Positions 9,369 through 19,745 of a stretch of DNA of 64,000 nucleotides are shown here, piece after piece. The notes below the pieces were generated by a model that saw only the letters and a program-made list of their open reading frames with translations, had not been told where the DNA came from and made no database searches. The stretch is from Agrobacterium rosae. Its GTDB lineage: Bacteria; Pseudomonadota; Alphaproteobacteria; Rhizobiales; Rhizobiaceae. The position numbers were made by a program, and so were the translations under genes. Location of the stretch: assembly GCF_002915175.1 (NCBI RefSeq), contig NZ_NXEJ01000012.1, positions 179,948 through 243,947 of the forward strand, in the 5' to 3' direction. Within the stretch, counting starts at the first letter, position 1. The number at the start of each line of letters is the position of its first letter.

Positions 9369-10378
9369 ATGCAACAAGCGATCCAATCGGATTTTGATGC
9401 GAGCATTTCGCAGGCGACGGTCGGCTCGCGCGCGTTGCTCGACGTTCGCGATCTTACCGTCAGCTTCCCGAATGGTGCCGGTACCACCCAGATCGTCAGG
9501 GGCCTCGACTATTCCATCGCCAGGGGCGAGACACTTGGGATCGTCGGCGAAAGCGGTTGCGGCAAGACGATGACATCGCTGGCATTGCTTGGGCTCATTG
9601 CTGGATATGGCAAGGTCGGTGGTACGATCGGTTTTGATGGCCAAAACCTCGCGGCCTTCAGCCAGAAGCAATGGCAGAGACTGCGCGGCCGGCGCATTGC
9701 GATGATCTTCCAGGAGCCGATGACGGCGATGAACCCGGTGATGTCGGTAGGCCGCCAGATTAGCGAAGTCCTGGTCAAGCATGAGAATATTTCCAGGAAG
9801 GAAGCTGCCAGCCGCGCCGTAGACCTTCTGGATCAGGTGGGTATTCCGTCGCCGGCGCGCAGGGCAGAGGATTATCCGCATCAATTGTCCGGCGGGATGC
9901 GCCAACGCGCCATGATCGCCATGGCGCTGGCGTGTAAACCCGACCTTCTTATTGCTGATGAACCGACGACCGCGTTGGACGTCACCATCCAGGCGCAGAT
10001 CCTCGACCTGATGCTGACGCTTCAGGACGAGGCAAGGATGTCGATCCAGTTCATCAGCCACAATCTCGCGGTGGTCTCGGAGGTCGCCCACGCGATCATG
10101 GTGATGTATGCGGGAAAGGCCGTGGAATACGCACCCTCCCAGGCACTGTTTGAAAATCCACTTCATCCCTATACCCAGGGACTGATCGCGACCCTTCCCG
10201 ATCCGGACAGACCGGTCAAGCGCCTTTATGTCATTCCCGGGCGGGTCACCTCGGAAGCCATCCCGGGATGTCGCTTTGCCAGGCGCTGTCCACTTGCCGA
10301 CGATCACTGTCGCGCGGTTGAGCCAGCGCTTCTTGACGTCATTCCCGGCCATCGCGTTGCATGTCACAAGGCAAATCC

Positions 10379-10382
<4 letters not shown>
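9369..10382 (+). CDS. Oligopeptide/dipeptide ABC transporter ATPase, OppD/DppD type
   Basis: A 337-residue ABC ATPase with Walker A GESGCGKT, the signature [15 protein letters not shown] and Walker [13 protein letters not shown]. The C-terminal oligopeptide-ATPase extension includes a Cys-containing stretch ([15 protein letters not shown]) like that which binds an iron-sulfur cluster in some DppD proteins. It energises import by the permeases encoded just downstream. GGGAGG lies 6 bases upstream of ATG 9369. The stop overlaps the next ATPase gene as ATGA, so the two are coupled. The substrate class (peptide, opine, nickel or glycoside) cannot be read from the ATPase. Confidence 0.92.
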
Positions 10383-11323
<941 letters not shown>

Positions 11324-11327
11324 ACCG

Positions 11328-12281
11328 ATGTTGAGATATACGATATCGCGTCTTCTCCAAGCGGTCCTCGTCATTTTGGTGATGTCGCTGCTTCTCTTCA
11401 TGCTGATCGGCCTGATGCCGGGCGATCCGGTCGAAAACATGCTGGAGGGCAACCCCTCGCTGACACCGGAATCCATGGCCCAGATGCGCGCGCTTTACGG
11501 CGTCGATCAGCCGATCTGGACGCGTTACGGCCACTGGCTGGTTTCGGCCCTTCACGGTGATCTGGGCTATTCGAGCGTTTATTTCCGTCCTGTGATGGAT
11601 GTCCTGGGCCCAGCCGTCATCCAGACGGCAAAGCTGTTGATCCTGACGGAACTGATCAGCATTCCTCTGGCGATGCTGCTGGGTGCGATCGCTGCGCGCA
11701 AGCCCGGTGGCTGGACCGACAGCCTCGTCAGCCTGTTTGCCTTTGCTAGCATTTCGCTGCCGGGCTTCTGGACATCTTTGATCCTGATCATCGTGTTTTC
11801 CGTCAAGCTCGGCTGGTTGCCGGCCAGCGGCACGCCGCTGCTGGGTGATGCTTCGCTTGCCGAGCAGCTCTATCACCTGATCCTGCCGGTCACGGTGCTT
11901 ACCTTCTTCCACGTAGGACCGCTCGTTCGATATGTGCGCGCGTCGATGATCGAGACGCTGAACTCGGACTTTGTCCGCACGGCACGGGCAAAGGGACTAT
12001 CGGAAACCACGGTCGTCATGCGCCATGCTCTACGCAACGCACTCATTCCTATGGTGACAGTGCTGGCCCTTGGCTTTGGCTCCCTTTTTTCAGGAGCGCT
12101 CGTGGTCGAGACCATCTTCGGCATGCTCGGAATGGGCAAGGTCATTTACGACTCGATTAGCAACATCGATTTCAACCTGGCTCTCGTCGGCCTTCTTCTG
12201 GCAACCATCGTCACGCTTGTGTCGAGCTTGCTTGCCGACCTTGCCTATGCCTGGCTCGATCCGAGGATTTCGCTGACATGA
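11328..12281 (+). CDS. Oligopeptide-type ABC permease, DppB/OppB type
   Basis: A 317-residue inner-membrane protein with about six transmembrane segments. It begins with the typical DppB helix (MLRYTISRLLQAVLVILVMS), followed by the periplasmic loop PGDPVENML...ALYGVDQPIW and the cytoplasmic EAA-type loop (RTARAKGLSETTVVMRHAL). It starts 5 bases after the second ATPase gene and ends in an ATGA overlap with the next permease, so all five import genes form one operon. Confidence 0.92.
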   Translation: MLRYTISRLLQAVLVILVMSLLLFMLIGLMPGDPVENMLEGNPSLTPESMAQMRALYGVDQPIWTRYGHWLVSALHGDLGYSSVYFRPVMDVLGPAVIQTAKLLILTELISIPLAMLLGAIAARKPGGWTDSLVSLFAFASISLPGFWTSLILIIVFSVKLGWLPASGTPLLGDASLAEQLYHLILPVTVLTFFHVGPLVRYVRASMIETLNSDFVRTARAKGLSETTVVMRHALRNALIPMVTVLALGFGSLFSGALVVETIFGMLGMGKVIYDSISNIDFNLALVGLLLATIVTLVSSLLADLAYAWLDPRISLT

Positions 12282-13228
12282 GTACTGTTACCATTGAAAG
12301 CCGGCCGCTGAAGGCCGAGAAGAACTCCGTCTGGAGCAAGCGCTGGGACCGTTTTCGGCACAACAAGCTGGCGATGATTTCACTTGTTTTCCTGCTCGTC
12401 CTGACAATTGCCTGCGCAATGGCCGGCCCGATCGAATATTTCAGTGGCATCGATGCGAACGCGACCAATCTGCTGAGGCGTTTCAAACCACCGTCAGTCC
12501 AGCACTGGCTTGGAACTGACGAAATTGGACGCGATGTGCTGCTCCGTCTGCTGTATGGTGGGCAGGTGTCGATCGCGGTCGGGCTGCTGGCTACGCTCAT
12601 CACCGCAGCCATCGGCATCGCGATCGGCGTCACTGCCGGCTATATCGGTGGTCAGTTCGACAATATCCTGATGCGGATCACAGACTGCATCATAGCGCTT
12701 CCGCTGATCCCCGTTCTGATCGTGCTTGGCGCGGTTGATCTCACCAAGCTCGGCCTCAGCCCGGATGCCGCGACCTCGCCAACTGCGGTCTTCCTACGGA
12801 TTGTCATCATTATCGCTCTGGTAGACTGGACCACCATCGCCAGGATAGGCCGGGCTGGAGCGATCGGCCTGCGGGATGTCGACTATGTCAGGGCGGCGAG
12901 CGTCAGCGGTGCCAAGGGTCGCTACAACGTCTTCGTCCATGTGCTGCCCAACATCGCCACGCCCTTGATCGTTGCGATGACGCTTTCGGTCGGACGTATC
13001 ATCCTGTTTGAATCGACGCTCAGCTTCCTTGGTTTCGGTATCATTCCGCCGACGCCCACCTGGGGCAACATGCTGACCAATGCTCAACAGTTGATAATTT
13101 CCGCGCCAATGCTCGCCGTCTATCCCGGTCTGTTGATCTTCGCCACCGTGATGGCGGTCAATTTTGTCGGAGATGGCGTTCGGTCGGCATTCGATCCACG
13201 GGCTGATTCCGGTTCGTCGGGGCATTAA
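12278..13228 (+). CDS. Oligopeptide-type ABC permease, DppC/OppC type
   Basis: A 316-residue inner-membrane permease. A soluble N-terminal stretch (KRWDRFRHNKLAMISLVFLL) leads into the first helix. The typical DppC motif HWLGTDEIGRDVLLRLLYG is near residue 75, and the EAA-like loop (YVRAASVSGAKGRYNVFVHVLP) is near residue 210. It is coupled to the upstream permease by an ATGA overlap and pairs with it to form the channel. The binding-protein gene follows after 34 bases. Confidence 0.92.
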   Translation: MSTVTIESRPLKAEKNSVWSKRWDRFRHNKLAMISLVFLLVLTIACAMAGPIEYFSGIDANATNLLRRFKPPSVQHWLGTDEIGRDVLLRLLYGGQVSIAVGLLATLITAAIGIAIGVTAGYIGGQFDNILMRITDCIIALPLIPVLIVLGAVDLTKLGLSPDAATSPTAVFLRIVIIIALVDWTTIARIGRAGAIGLRDVDYVRAASVSGAKGRYNVFVHVLPNIATPLIVAMTLSVGRIILFESTLSFLGFGIIPPTPTWGNMLTNAQQLIISAPMLAVYPGLLIFATVMAVNFVGDGVRSAFDPRADSGSSGH

Positions 13229-13262
13229 ACGTTTAAAACAGAAATCTAGGGAGGAGAACACG

Positions 13263-14954
13263 ATGACGTCTGTGAGATCAACCATCAAGAGATTTGCAAA
13301 GGCTGCGCTGACCGGGGTGGCGATAGCGGTTGCCGGCACTTCGAGCGCATCAGCGCAGGCAAACAAGAGCCAGCTTGTCGTTGGGCAGCTCCAGTTTCTG
13401 ACTAATTTCCACCCGTTGATCCAGGTCAACAACACCAAAAGGCTGGTGGTCAACTATTCGCTTCGGCCGATGACCGCCTTCGATCAGAATGTCGTCAATC
13501 AATGCATTCTTTGCGAGACGTTGCCAACCATCGAAAATGGGCTCGCAAAGATCGTTGATTTGCCCGACGGCAAGAAGGGCATGAAGGTGACCCTCAAACT
13601 GAAGAAGGGTCTGGCCTGGGGAGATGGCCAACCGGTGACGTCAAAGGATATCGCATTCACCTGGAAAATGGCTCGCGACCCGAAGATCGGCTTTTCGAAT
13701 TATAATTCCTGGGACCGCGCGTCCGAAGTGGAGGTGGTCGACGAAAGCACCGTGATCCTGACGCTGCCGCAGATCCTGTCCAGCTACAACTCTTGGGACC
13801 AGGTCATTCCCGAGCATCTCGAAGGGCCGGTCTACGCCGCCAATCCGACACTCGAAAGCTACGTGAAGCAGTCTCTTTACAACACTCAGCCAACCAATCC
13901 GGGCCTGTGGAATGGCTCCTACCTGTTGAGCGACTATCAGATAGGCACCCGCATCGTCTTCACTCCAAATCCGCATTGGGTCGGTTCAAAGCCGCATCTG
14001 CAGCGCATCGTTTTGAGTTATCGCGACAACTCTTCCTCACTCTTGCAGAACCTGCTGGCTGGTTCCGTCGATGCGGTTCCTGTCAGCCCCGGCGGTATTA
14101 GCTTTTCGCAAATGCTCGATTTGAGGACACAGCAGCCGACCAAGTTCAATTACCATCTGGACTACGGGACAAACGTCGAGCGCATCGCCGTCAACTTCGA
14201 AAATCCAATCCTCAAGATCAAGGCCGTTCGCCAGGCTCTGCTATATGCGATTGACCGCCAGGCCATCAGCGACGAACTTTTCGGCGGCCTGCAACCCGTG
14301 GCCAATGGCATTTTGAGTGATCAGAACGTTTATTACAACAAGGACATGACTGTTTATAAATACGACGCGGAGAAGGCGAAAGCCCTTTTGGCGGAGGCGG
14401 GATGGAAGCCCGGGGCCGGTGGCATCTGCGTCAACGACAAGGGCGAGCGGCTATCCTTGGAACTGGTTTCGACGGCAGGAAACCAGACGCGTGAACAGAT
14501 CGCCCAGGTCCTGCAGAGCCAGATGAAGGAGGTCTGCATCGAGATAAAGCCCAACTTCGTTCCACTGCAGGAATTCAATGGCGATATGGCGAGAAAGCGC
14601 AAGTTCAAGGCGCTGATCATGTCTTCGATCGACTTTTCGCCCTCCGTGTCCCCGCGTATCGCGCTCGGCTCCGACACCGTGCCCAAGCCTGAAAACAACT
14701 TCGTCGGCAACAACTTCTCTGCATATGCCAGCCCGGAGATGGACAAGGCCATTTCCCAACTTGAAGTCGCGCTCGATCCCCAGGCGACGAAGGATGGATG
14801 GGCCGAGGTCCAGAAGATCTTCGCCGAAGATCTGCCGATGCTACCGCTCTACTTTTACCCACGTGCCTATGTTGCCGTTCCGGATCTCGTCAATTTCCGG
14901 CAGGGCACGCTCGACCCGCTGCAGATCTGGGCTGAAGAATGGGAGCGGAAATAA
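13263..14954 (+). CDS. Family 5 extracellular solute-binding protein of the ABC importer
   Basis: A 563-residue secreted protein of the DppA/OppA class. The signal peptide is basic then hydrophobic, ending near ASAQA (about residue 35). The family-5 block LAWGDGQPVTSKDIAFTWK follows, and a later block (RQALLYAIDRQAISDELFGG) is also typical. GGGAGGAG lies 7 bases upstream of ATG 13263. It comes last in the importer operon, an order seen in many rhizobial importers. It delivers the ligand to the DppBC-type channel in the periplasm. Ligand not determinable from sequence alone. Confidence 0.92.
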   Translation: MTSVRSTIKRFAKAALTGVAIAVAGTSSASAQANKSQLVVGQLQFLTNFHPLIQVNNTKRLVVNYSLRPMTAFDQNVVNQCILCETLPTIENGLAKIVDLPDGKKGMKVTLKLKKGLAWGDGQPVTSKDIAFTWKMARDPKIGFSNYNSWDRASEVEVVDESTVILTLPQILSSYNSWDQVIPEHLEGPVYAANPTLESYVKQSLYNTQPTNPGLWNGSYLLSDYQIGTRIVFTPNPHWVGSKPHLQRIVLSYRDNSSSLLQNLLAGSVDAVPVSPGGISFSQMLDLRTQQPTKFNYHLDYGTNVERIAVNFENPILKIKAVRQALLYAIDRQAISDELFGGLQPVANGILSDQNVYYNKDMTVYKYDAEKAKALLAEAGWKPGAGGICVNDKGERLSLELVSTAGNQTREQIAQVLQSQMKEVCIEIKPNFVPLQEFNGDMARKRKFKALIMSSIDFSPSVSPRIALGSDTVPKPENNFVGNNFSAYASPEMDKAISQLEVALDPQATKDGWAEVQKIFAEDLPMLPLYFYPRAYVAVPDLVNFRQGTLDPLQIWAEEWERK

Positions 14955-15007
14955 CGCTGGCACCTGAGAGCTTGTCTGTCGAGCAACACATAAAGCAGGG
15001 ACTTTCT

Positions 15008-16015
15008 ATGCGGATGAATATAGCCATCCTTGACGATTATATCGGTGTTTCGCAGCAGGTCGCCGATTGGACATCGTTGACCTCTCGCGCCAATGTTGTG
15101 GTGTTCGACAGACCGCTTGCCGTTCCGGACGAGGCCGCACGAGCGCTTGCGGACTTCGATGTGATCTGCACTCTGAGAGAGAGAATGCCGATCCCGGCGG
15201 ACCTTATCACTTGCTTGCCGCGCCTCAAATATATCGTGGTGACCGGAAAGAGATATGACACGGTGGATGTTGCAGCGGCGGCTGCGCGTGGCATTCCCGT
15301 TTCCAATACCCCCGTCGTAGGCGCCGGTGCCGGGGGTGTTGCAGAACTCACCTGGGGTCTTATTCTGGCGGCCACTCGGCATATCGCTTCCGAAGATCGG
15401 ATGATGCGAGATGGCGGATGGCAGCATCAGGCAGGCACGACGATCGGCGGGAAGACACTCGGTATCCTCGGGCTCGGCGGGCTTGGCCGCCGCGTTGCGG
15501 AAATCGGCAAGGTGTTTGGCATGGATCTCGTGACCTGGAGCCAGAACATGACTGACGAGCAGGCGACAGCGTGCGGCGCGCGGCGCGTGACCAAGGAAGA
15601 GTTGTTTGCAACCTCCGACATTATCACGGTACATCTGGCATTGAGCGAGCGTACCCACCGTATCGTTGGCCCGAACGAATTGCGGATGATGAAGAAATCC
15701 GCCTATCTCATCAACACGGCGCGCGGTGCAATCATCGACGAGCAAGCGCTCATCGATGTCCTGGCGTCCGGTGCAATCGCCGGTGCTGGACTCGATGTCT
15801 TCGAAAACGAGCCGTTACCGATCGACCATCCGTTCCGAAATCTTCCCAATGTGGTGATCACGCCGCATCTTGGCTATTTCACCCGCGAAATGCTGGGAAC
15901 CTATTACGGCGATGCGATCCGGCTGATCGGATGTTTTCTCGACGGCAAGCCCGATCGCGTGGTCAACATGGTCAAGCCGGAGACCGCGGCGTCAACAATC
16001 CTGACATGTCGATAA
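15008..16015 (+). CDS. D-2-hydroxyacid dehydrogenase (NAD-binding, SerA/GyaR-like)
   Basis: A 335-residue cytoplasmic dehydrogenase. It has the Rossmann motif ILGLGGLGRRVAEIGK, the catalytic-Arg region LINTARGAIIDEQAL, the Glu in DVFENEPLP and the catalytic His in ITPHLGYFT, so all three catalytic positions are present. It interconverts a 2-oxoacid and a D-2-hydroxyacid. ATG 15008 is chosen for the CAGGGA site upstream; the frame is open from 14939, which would overlap the binding-protein gene. It follows the ABC importer by 53 bases, so it may metabolise an imported compound. The specific substrate is unknown. Confidence 0.87.
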   Translation: MRMNIAILDDYIGVSQQVADWTSLTSRANVVVFDRPLAVPDEAARALADFDVICTLRERMPIPADLITCLPRLKYIVVTGKRYDTVDVAAAAARGIPVSNTPVVGAGAGGVAELTWGLILAATRHIASEDRMMRDGGWQHQAGTTIGGKTLGILGLGGLGRRVAEIGKVFGMDLVTWSQNMTDEQATACGARRVTKEELFATSDIITVHLALSERTHRIVGPNELRMMKKSAYLINTARGAIIDEQALIDVLASGAIAGAGLDVFENEPLPIDHPFRNLPNVVITPHLGYFTREMLGTYYGDAIRLIGCFLDGKPDRVVNMVKPETAASTILTCR

Positions 16016-16025
16016 AAGTTCGCAC

Positions 16026-17225
16026 ATGTCGCTGATACGGCTACTGTCGCGGGGGCAGTTTGCGGTCTATACAGCCGGCAACTGCATTTCGCTTGTCGGA
16101 ACCTGGATGCAACGGATTGCCTGCAGCCTGGTTGTCTGGGATATGACGCAATCGGCGGCATGGCTGGGAGTGCTAGCTGCAGCTGATCTTCTGCCGACGA
16201 TCGTTGTTGGACCGCTGGGCGGAGCTGCAGCCGACAGGTGGAATGTTCTCAAACTGAACCAACTTTGCCAGTTCATCCTCGCGGTGATCGCGACACTTGT
16301 GGCTGCGCTCATCTATTTCGATCTTTTGTCTCTGTGGACCCTGATCGGAGCGATCCTGTTTCAGGGCTGCATCATTGCCCTTGGACAACCGGCACGCATG
16401 ACGATCGTCCAGGAGCTGGTCAGTCGGGACGACGTCCCGAGAGCTGTCGCCATCAATTCGATGAACGTCAATCTCGCCCGACTAATCGGCCCGGCCTTGG
16501 CCGGCCTTCTTATTGTACAGTTTGATGTCGTCTGGGTGTTTGTTCTGAATGCCATCGCCACCATCGTCTTTGTTCTGGTCCTGCACCGAATGAAAGCGCC
16601 TATGGCGGGCCTGAAGGACCAGCCAGTTGGAAATTTTTTGATCGAGATCGTTGAGGGCTTCCGATATGTTGCCTCCAATCGCGGCATGCGCCGGATGTTG
16701 CTCCTGCTTCTCGCAGGAGGAATATTCGTTCGTGCGATTGCGGAAATGCTTCCGGCATTTGCCGCCGGATTTTCCGGTCCGGCGGCAACAGGCCTCGCCG
16801 TGCTGACCTCGTCCATGGCATTCGGGTCGGTCACTGCCGGTCTGACCATGAATTTATATATTGTCCCTTCGAAACTGCCGATCCAGGTCACGATGGCATG
16901 GCTGCTCGCTGCCCTTACAGCGATCGCCTTTGCTCTCAGCCATTCTTTATGGCTCATGGCGCTCTTTGCCGCGGCAATGGGTTATCTAAGCTCGGTCAGC
17001 CTTGTGGCGACGCAGACCTACATACAACTAGCAGCACCAGCCGGGTTGCGAGGCCGAGCGCTGAGCATTCACGGCCTGATTTTCCGGGCAAGTCCTTCAT
17101 TGGGTGCAATGATCCTTGGCTTTACTTCGGATGTCTTTGGCTTGACCATGCCGGTCCTCGCAAGTGCAGCAGTCATGATCGCCATCGTGGGGCTGATCGG
17201 GCTTTCCTCGTGCAGTTCAAAGTGA
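16026..17225 (+). CDS. MFS transporter, MFS_3 (enterobactin-exporter-like) type
   Basis: A 399-residue membrane protein with about 12 hydrophobic segments. The opening RGQFAVYTAGNCISLVGTWMQRIA and the loop GPLGGAAADRW are characteristic of the EntS/MFS_3 group, which usually exports small molecules. It begins 10 bases after the dehydrogenase stop and is the last plus-strand gene before the convergent LysR gene (14-base gap). It may export a by-product of the preceding importer-dehydrogenase pathway or protect against its substrate. The ribosome site before ATG 16026 is weak, consistent with read-through from the upstream gene. Confidence 0.85.
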   Translation: MSLIRLLSRGQFAVYTAGNCISLVGTWMQRIACSLVVWDMTQSAAWLGVLAAADLLPTIVVGPLGGAAADRWNVLKLNQLCQFILAVIATLVAALIYFDLLSLWTLIGAILFQGCIIALGQPARMTIVQELVSRDDVPRAVAINSMNVNLARLIGPALAGLLIVQFDVVWVFVLNAIATIVFVLVLHRMKAPMAGLKDQPVGNFLIEIVEGFRYVASNRGMRRMLLLLLAGGIFVRAIAEMLPAFAAGFSGPAATGLAVLTSSMAFGSVTAGLTMNLYIVPSKLPIQVTMAWLLAALTAIAFALSHSLWLMALFAAAMGYLSSVSLVATQTYIQLAAPAGLRGRALSIHGLIFRASPSLGAMILGFTSDVFGLTMPVLASAAVMIAIVGLIGLSSCSSK

Positions 17226-17239
17226 TGAAGCCTTTACGC

Positions 17240-18145
17240 TCATGATTCTTGCAGCAGACGAAGGCTCAAATCTCGCAATATCCGAAATGCCGCCTCGTGC
17301 AATTTGTTGGAAAGCCGGCGCGACGGCAGTACAAGTTGGACGGAAAGAATAAGCTCGGGGCCGATGATCTTGCGCAGGGCCAGACCGTGTCCCGCATCAG
17401 GGCCCTTCGATGCGAGAGTGCGTTTAGATGCGACAGTGAAGCCATATCCGTCCCTGGCGAGGTCGAACATCGTGTCGAGAGGATCGAGTTCAAAGACGAT
17501 ATTGAGCTTCTGTCCCATCCGCGCTAGCTCAGAATCGAGTAGCACCCTGGTGCTGTTCGGCCGGCAGGCGATCACCATCGGGAGTGAAGCAAGCGATTCC
17601 AGCATGACGGGATCGGTGTCATTGAAAGCACCCTCGCGGCCAATTAGAAAAAGATTTTCGTCCACCAGATCATGGATCTCCAGCATGGCAGACGAGGGGG
17701 CGTCATACATGATCGCCATGTCTAGTCGGCCCGATAGGATCCATTCCTGCAACTGGTTAGATCGGCCGTGGACAAGCATCACCTGTGCGTCGGACAACTC
17801 GTCCCGAAGCTTGCGAATCAAGGCCGTCGCGATCGCAGTCGAAATCGTGGCGGGCAACCCAATCGCCACCTTGCCGGACTTTCCGGTCCGGGAGTTTTCG
17901 ATATCTTCATAGGTACGCTCGATCTGTCGCAGAATGCCGCGAGCATTGTCCAGAAGACGCTCGCCGGCTTCGGTAAGTTCAACACCGCGTCCATTGCGGA
18001 TCAGCAGCCTTTCCTTGAGCTCCGTTTCCAGGTTCTGGACCTGTCTGCTCAGCGCGGGTTGGGCGATGTGTAAAAACGCAGAGGCCCGGCTGAAGCTGCC
18101 AAGTTCCGCGACACGTACGAAATAACTGAGCTGCCGAATATCCAC
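17240..18145 (-). CDS. LysR-family transcriptional regulator
   Basis: A 301-residue LysR regulator of normal length. The N-terminal winged helix is VDIRQLSYFVRVAELGSFSRASAFLHIAQPALSRQVQ (shown here as two blocks: VDIRQLSYFVRVAELGSF and LHIAQPALSRQVQNLE), followed by an effector domain. The start is a GTG at about 18145, chosen because GGAGGAGG lies a few bases upstream on that strand and because the DNA-binding domain begins there; the frame stays open to 18472. It is divergent from the rubredoxin operon, 117 bases away, and therefore probably regulates that operon. Effector unknown. Confidence 0.9.
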   Translation of the reverse strand: MDIRQLSYFVRVAELGSFSRASAFLHIAQPALSRQVQNLETELKERLLIRNGRGVELTEAGERLLDNARGILRQIERTYEDIENSRTGKSGKVAIGLPATISTAIATALIRKLRDELSDAQVMLVHGRSNQLQEWILSGRLDMAIMYDAPSSAMLEIHDLVDENLFLIGREGAFNDTDPVMLESLASLPMVIACRPNSTRVLLDSELARMGQKLNIVFELDPLDTMFDLARDGYGFTVASKRTLASKGPDAGHGLALRKIIGPELILSVQLVLPSRRLSNKLHEAAFRILRDLSLRLLQES

Positions 18146-18262
18146 GCCGCTACCTCCTCCAGATATGCCGAAATGATATGTCTGATAGTTATCCAGAACG
18201 TCTAGCGATATCAAGCATCCCGTAATAGCTTCTATCATCACGTCAATTCTGGAGGAGATGCG

Positions 18263-18466
18263 ATGTCGGTTACAGATGACCTTTCGCAACGGAGCGATTT
18301 TAAAATTTGGCAGTGTATTTTGTGTGCCTATGTCTACGACGAGGCACTTGGCGATCCCGACGGCGGCGTAGCTCCCGGGACCAAATGGGAGGACGTCCCG
18401 GACGACTGGGTCTGTCCTGAATGCGGTGCTCGCAAGAGCGAGTTCGACATGATCGTCGTTGGTTGA
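18263..18466 (+). CDS. Rubredoxin
   Basis: A 67-residue Fe(Cys)4 electron carrier with both metal-binding pairs, Cys18/Cys21 (CILCAYVYD) and Cys51/Cys54 ([11 protein letters not shown]), and the conserved GDPDGG loop between them. The more usual CxxCG is CxxCA here. A short N-terminal extension of about 12 residues precedes the core. GGAGGAG is upstream of ATG 18263. The reductase gene lies 27 bases downstream, so the pair should carry electrons from NADH to an oxygenase or peroxidase. No alkane hydroxylase or P450 gene is in the window, so the acceptor is unidentified. Confidence 0.95.
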   Translation: MSVTDDLSQRSDFKIWQCILCAYVYDEALGDPDGGVAPGTKWEDVPDDWVCPECGARKSEFDMIVVG

Positions 18467-18493
18467 CGACACAGGGATACGGTGGTTCTCGTT

Positions 18494-19705
18494 ATGGCAG
18501 GCATATTGATCCTAGGCGCATCCCATTCAGGCGTCGCTACTGCGGCAGCGCTGCGTGTCGCTGGCTGCGAAGACGCCGTCACATTGGTGACCCAAGAAAG
18601 CGCGTTGCCCTATCATCGACCACCTCTTTCCAAGGATGGGCTGACAAAACAGGACTTCGCGCCGCCTCTTCTGCGCCCGCAGAGCTTCTACGCCGCCAAT
18701 CGCATCGAACTGAAGCAGGGCGTGATGGTCGAGAGCATTCACCCTGCGGAAAAATACGTCCTCTCTACCAACGGAACACGTTACCCTTATCAAAGGCTGA
18801 TCCTTGCCTGTGGCGCAGAGTCCCGCCGTCTGCCGCGGACGATCGATCCAGATGGGATCGCACACTATTTGCGCACCCATGATGACCTTCAAGCATTGAA
18901 AGCCCGTCTATCCCAGGCCGGATCTGTCGCGATCATCGGCGGGGGACTGATCGGGGTGGAAATAGCCGCGATCGCGGTTGAGAATGGCCTTCGCGCTACC
19001 ATCATCGAGGCAGGCAACCGGCTAATGGAGCGAACCGTCAGCAAGTCGATTGCCAATTACGTGCTGGACCGGCACGAAGCCAGAGGGCTCAGCGTCAGGT
19101 TCGGCGTGACGCTGACAGCTCTCCATCATGACAGCGGGCGTGGTGCCGATATAGTGACGCTCGACGGCGGTGAAACGATCGCGGCCGACCTTGTCGTGGC
19201 GGCAATCGGAGCGGTACCGCACGACAGTCTTGCTGGTCGCGCCGGACTGAAGGTGAATGGCGGGGTTCTATGCTCAGAGACGGGGCTGACATCGGATCCT
19301 TCGATCTATGCGGTCGGGGATTGTTCGGCTTGGTACGATCCAATTCTCCAGCGTCACATTCGCAATGAGGCGGTCAATCCCGGTCAGGATCAGGCCAAGA
19401 TAGTCGCCGCCTCCATCGCGGGCTCGCCCTTGCCGGTCAAGCGGCTTGCACGATATTGGTCGCATCAGGCAGGGATCCAGATCCAGATGGCCGGGGACGT
19501 ACATGGCTCCGATATGGAGGCGGTTCTCAATGCACCCGTCAGTGGCGCATTCTCTGTGCTTGGATTTAAAGGCGATCGCCTGATTGCCGTGCAGACGATC
19601 AACGGCGCACAGCAGTTCGGCAAATTGCATGACATGATCGGCATGGACCGCGATGCGCTGGCGGTTGCCCTAGACGTCGAATTTCCACCACCGCACCATC
19701 ACTGA
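18494..19705 (+). CDS. FAD-dependent NAD(P)H:rubredoxin/ferredoxin reductase
   Basis: A 403-residue flavoprotein of the ferredoxin/rubredoxin reductase group. The FAD-binding motif ILILGASHSGVATAAALR is N-terminal and the NAD-binding motif VAIIGGGLIGVEIAAIA is central. The C-terminal FAD contact IYAVGDCSAW is also visible, as is the PYHRPPLSK loop typical of BphA4/putidaredoxin-reductase relatives. It passes electrons from NAD(P)H to the rubredoxin encoded just upstream. ATG 18494 is preferred; an in-frame GTG lies at 18482. A His-rich C-terminus (PPPHHH) is present. Confidence 0.9.
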   Translation: MAGILILGASHSGVATAAALRVAGCEDAVTLVTQESALPYHRPPLSKDGLTKQDFAPPLLRPQSFYAANRIELKQGVMVESIHPAEKYVLSTNGTRYPYQRLILACGAESRRLPRTIDPDGIAHYLRTHDDLQALKARLSQAGSVAIIGGGLIGVEIAAIAVENGLRATIIEAGNRLMERTVSKSIANYVLDRHEARGLSVRFGVTLTALHHDSGRGADIVTLDGGETIAADLVVAAIGAVPHDSLAGRAGLKVNGGVLCSETGLTSDPSIYAVGDCSAWYDPILQRHIRNEAVNPGQDQAKIVAASIAGSPLPVKRLARYWSHQAGIQIQMAGDVHGSDMEAVLNAPVSGAFSVLGFKGDRLIAVQTINGAQQFGKLHDMIGMDRDALAVALDVEFPPPHHH

Positions 19706-19745
19706 ACACAGACCGTAAACCCATCGTCAGAGGAGGACTTCCCGC

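Noticed and set aside
9192..10367. 391-codon frame opposite the first ABC ATPase
   Set aside because: Shadow of the ATPase gene, whose Walker A, signature and Walker B motifs are unambiguous.
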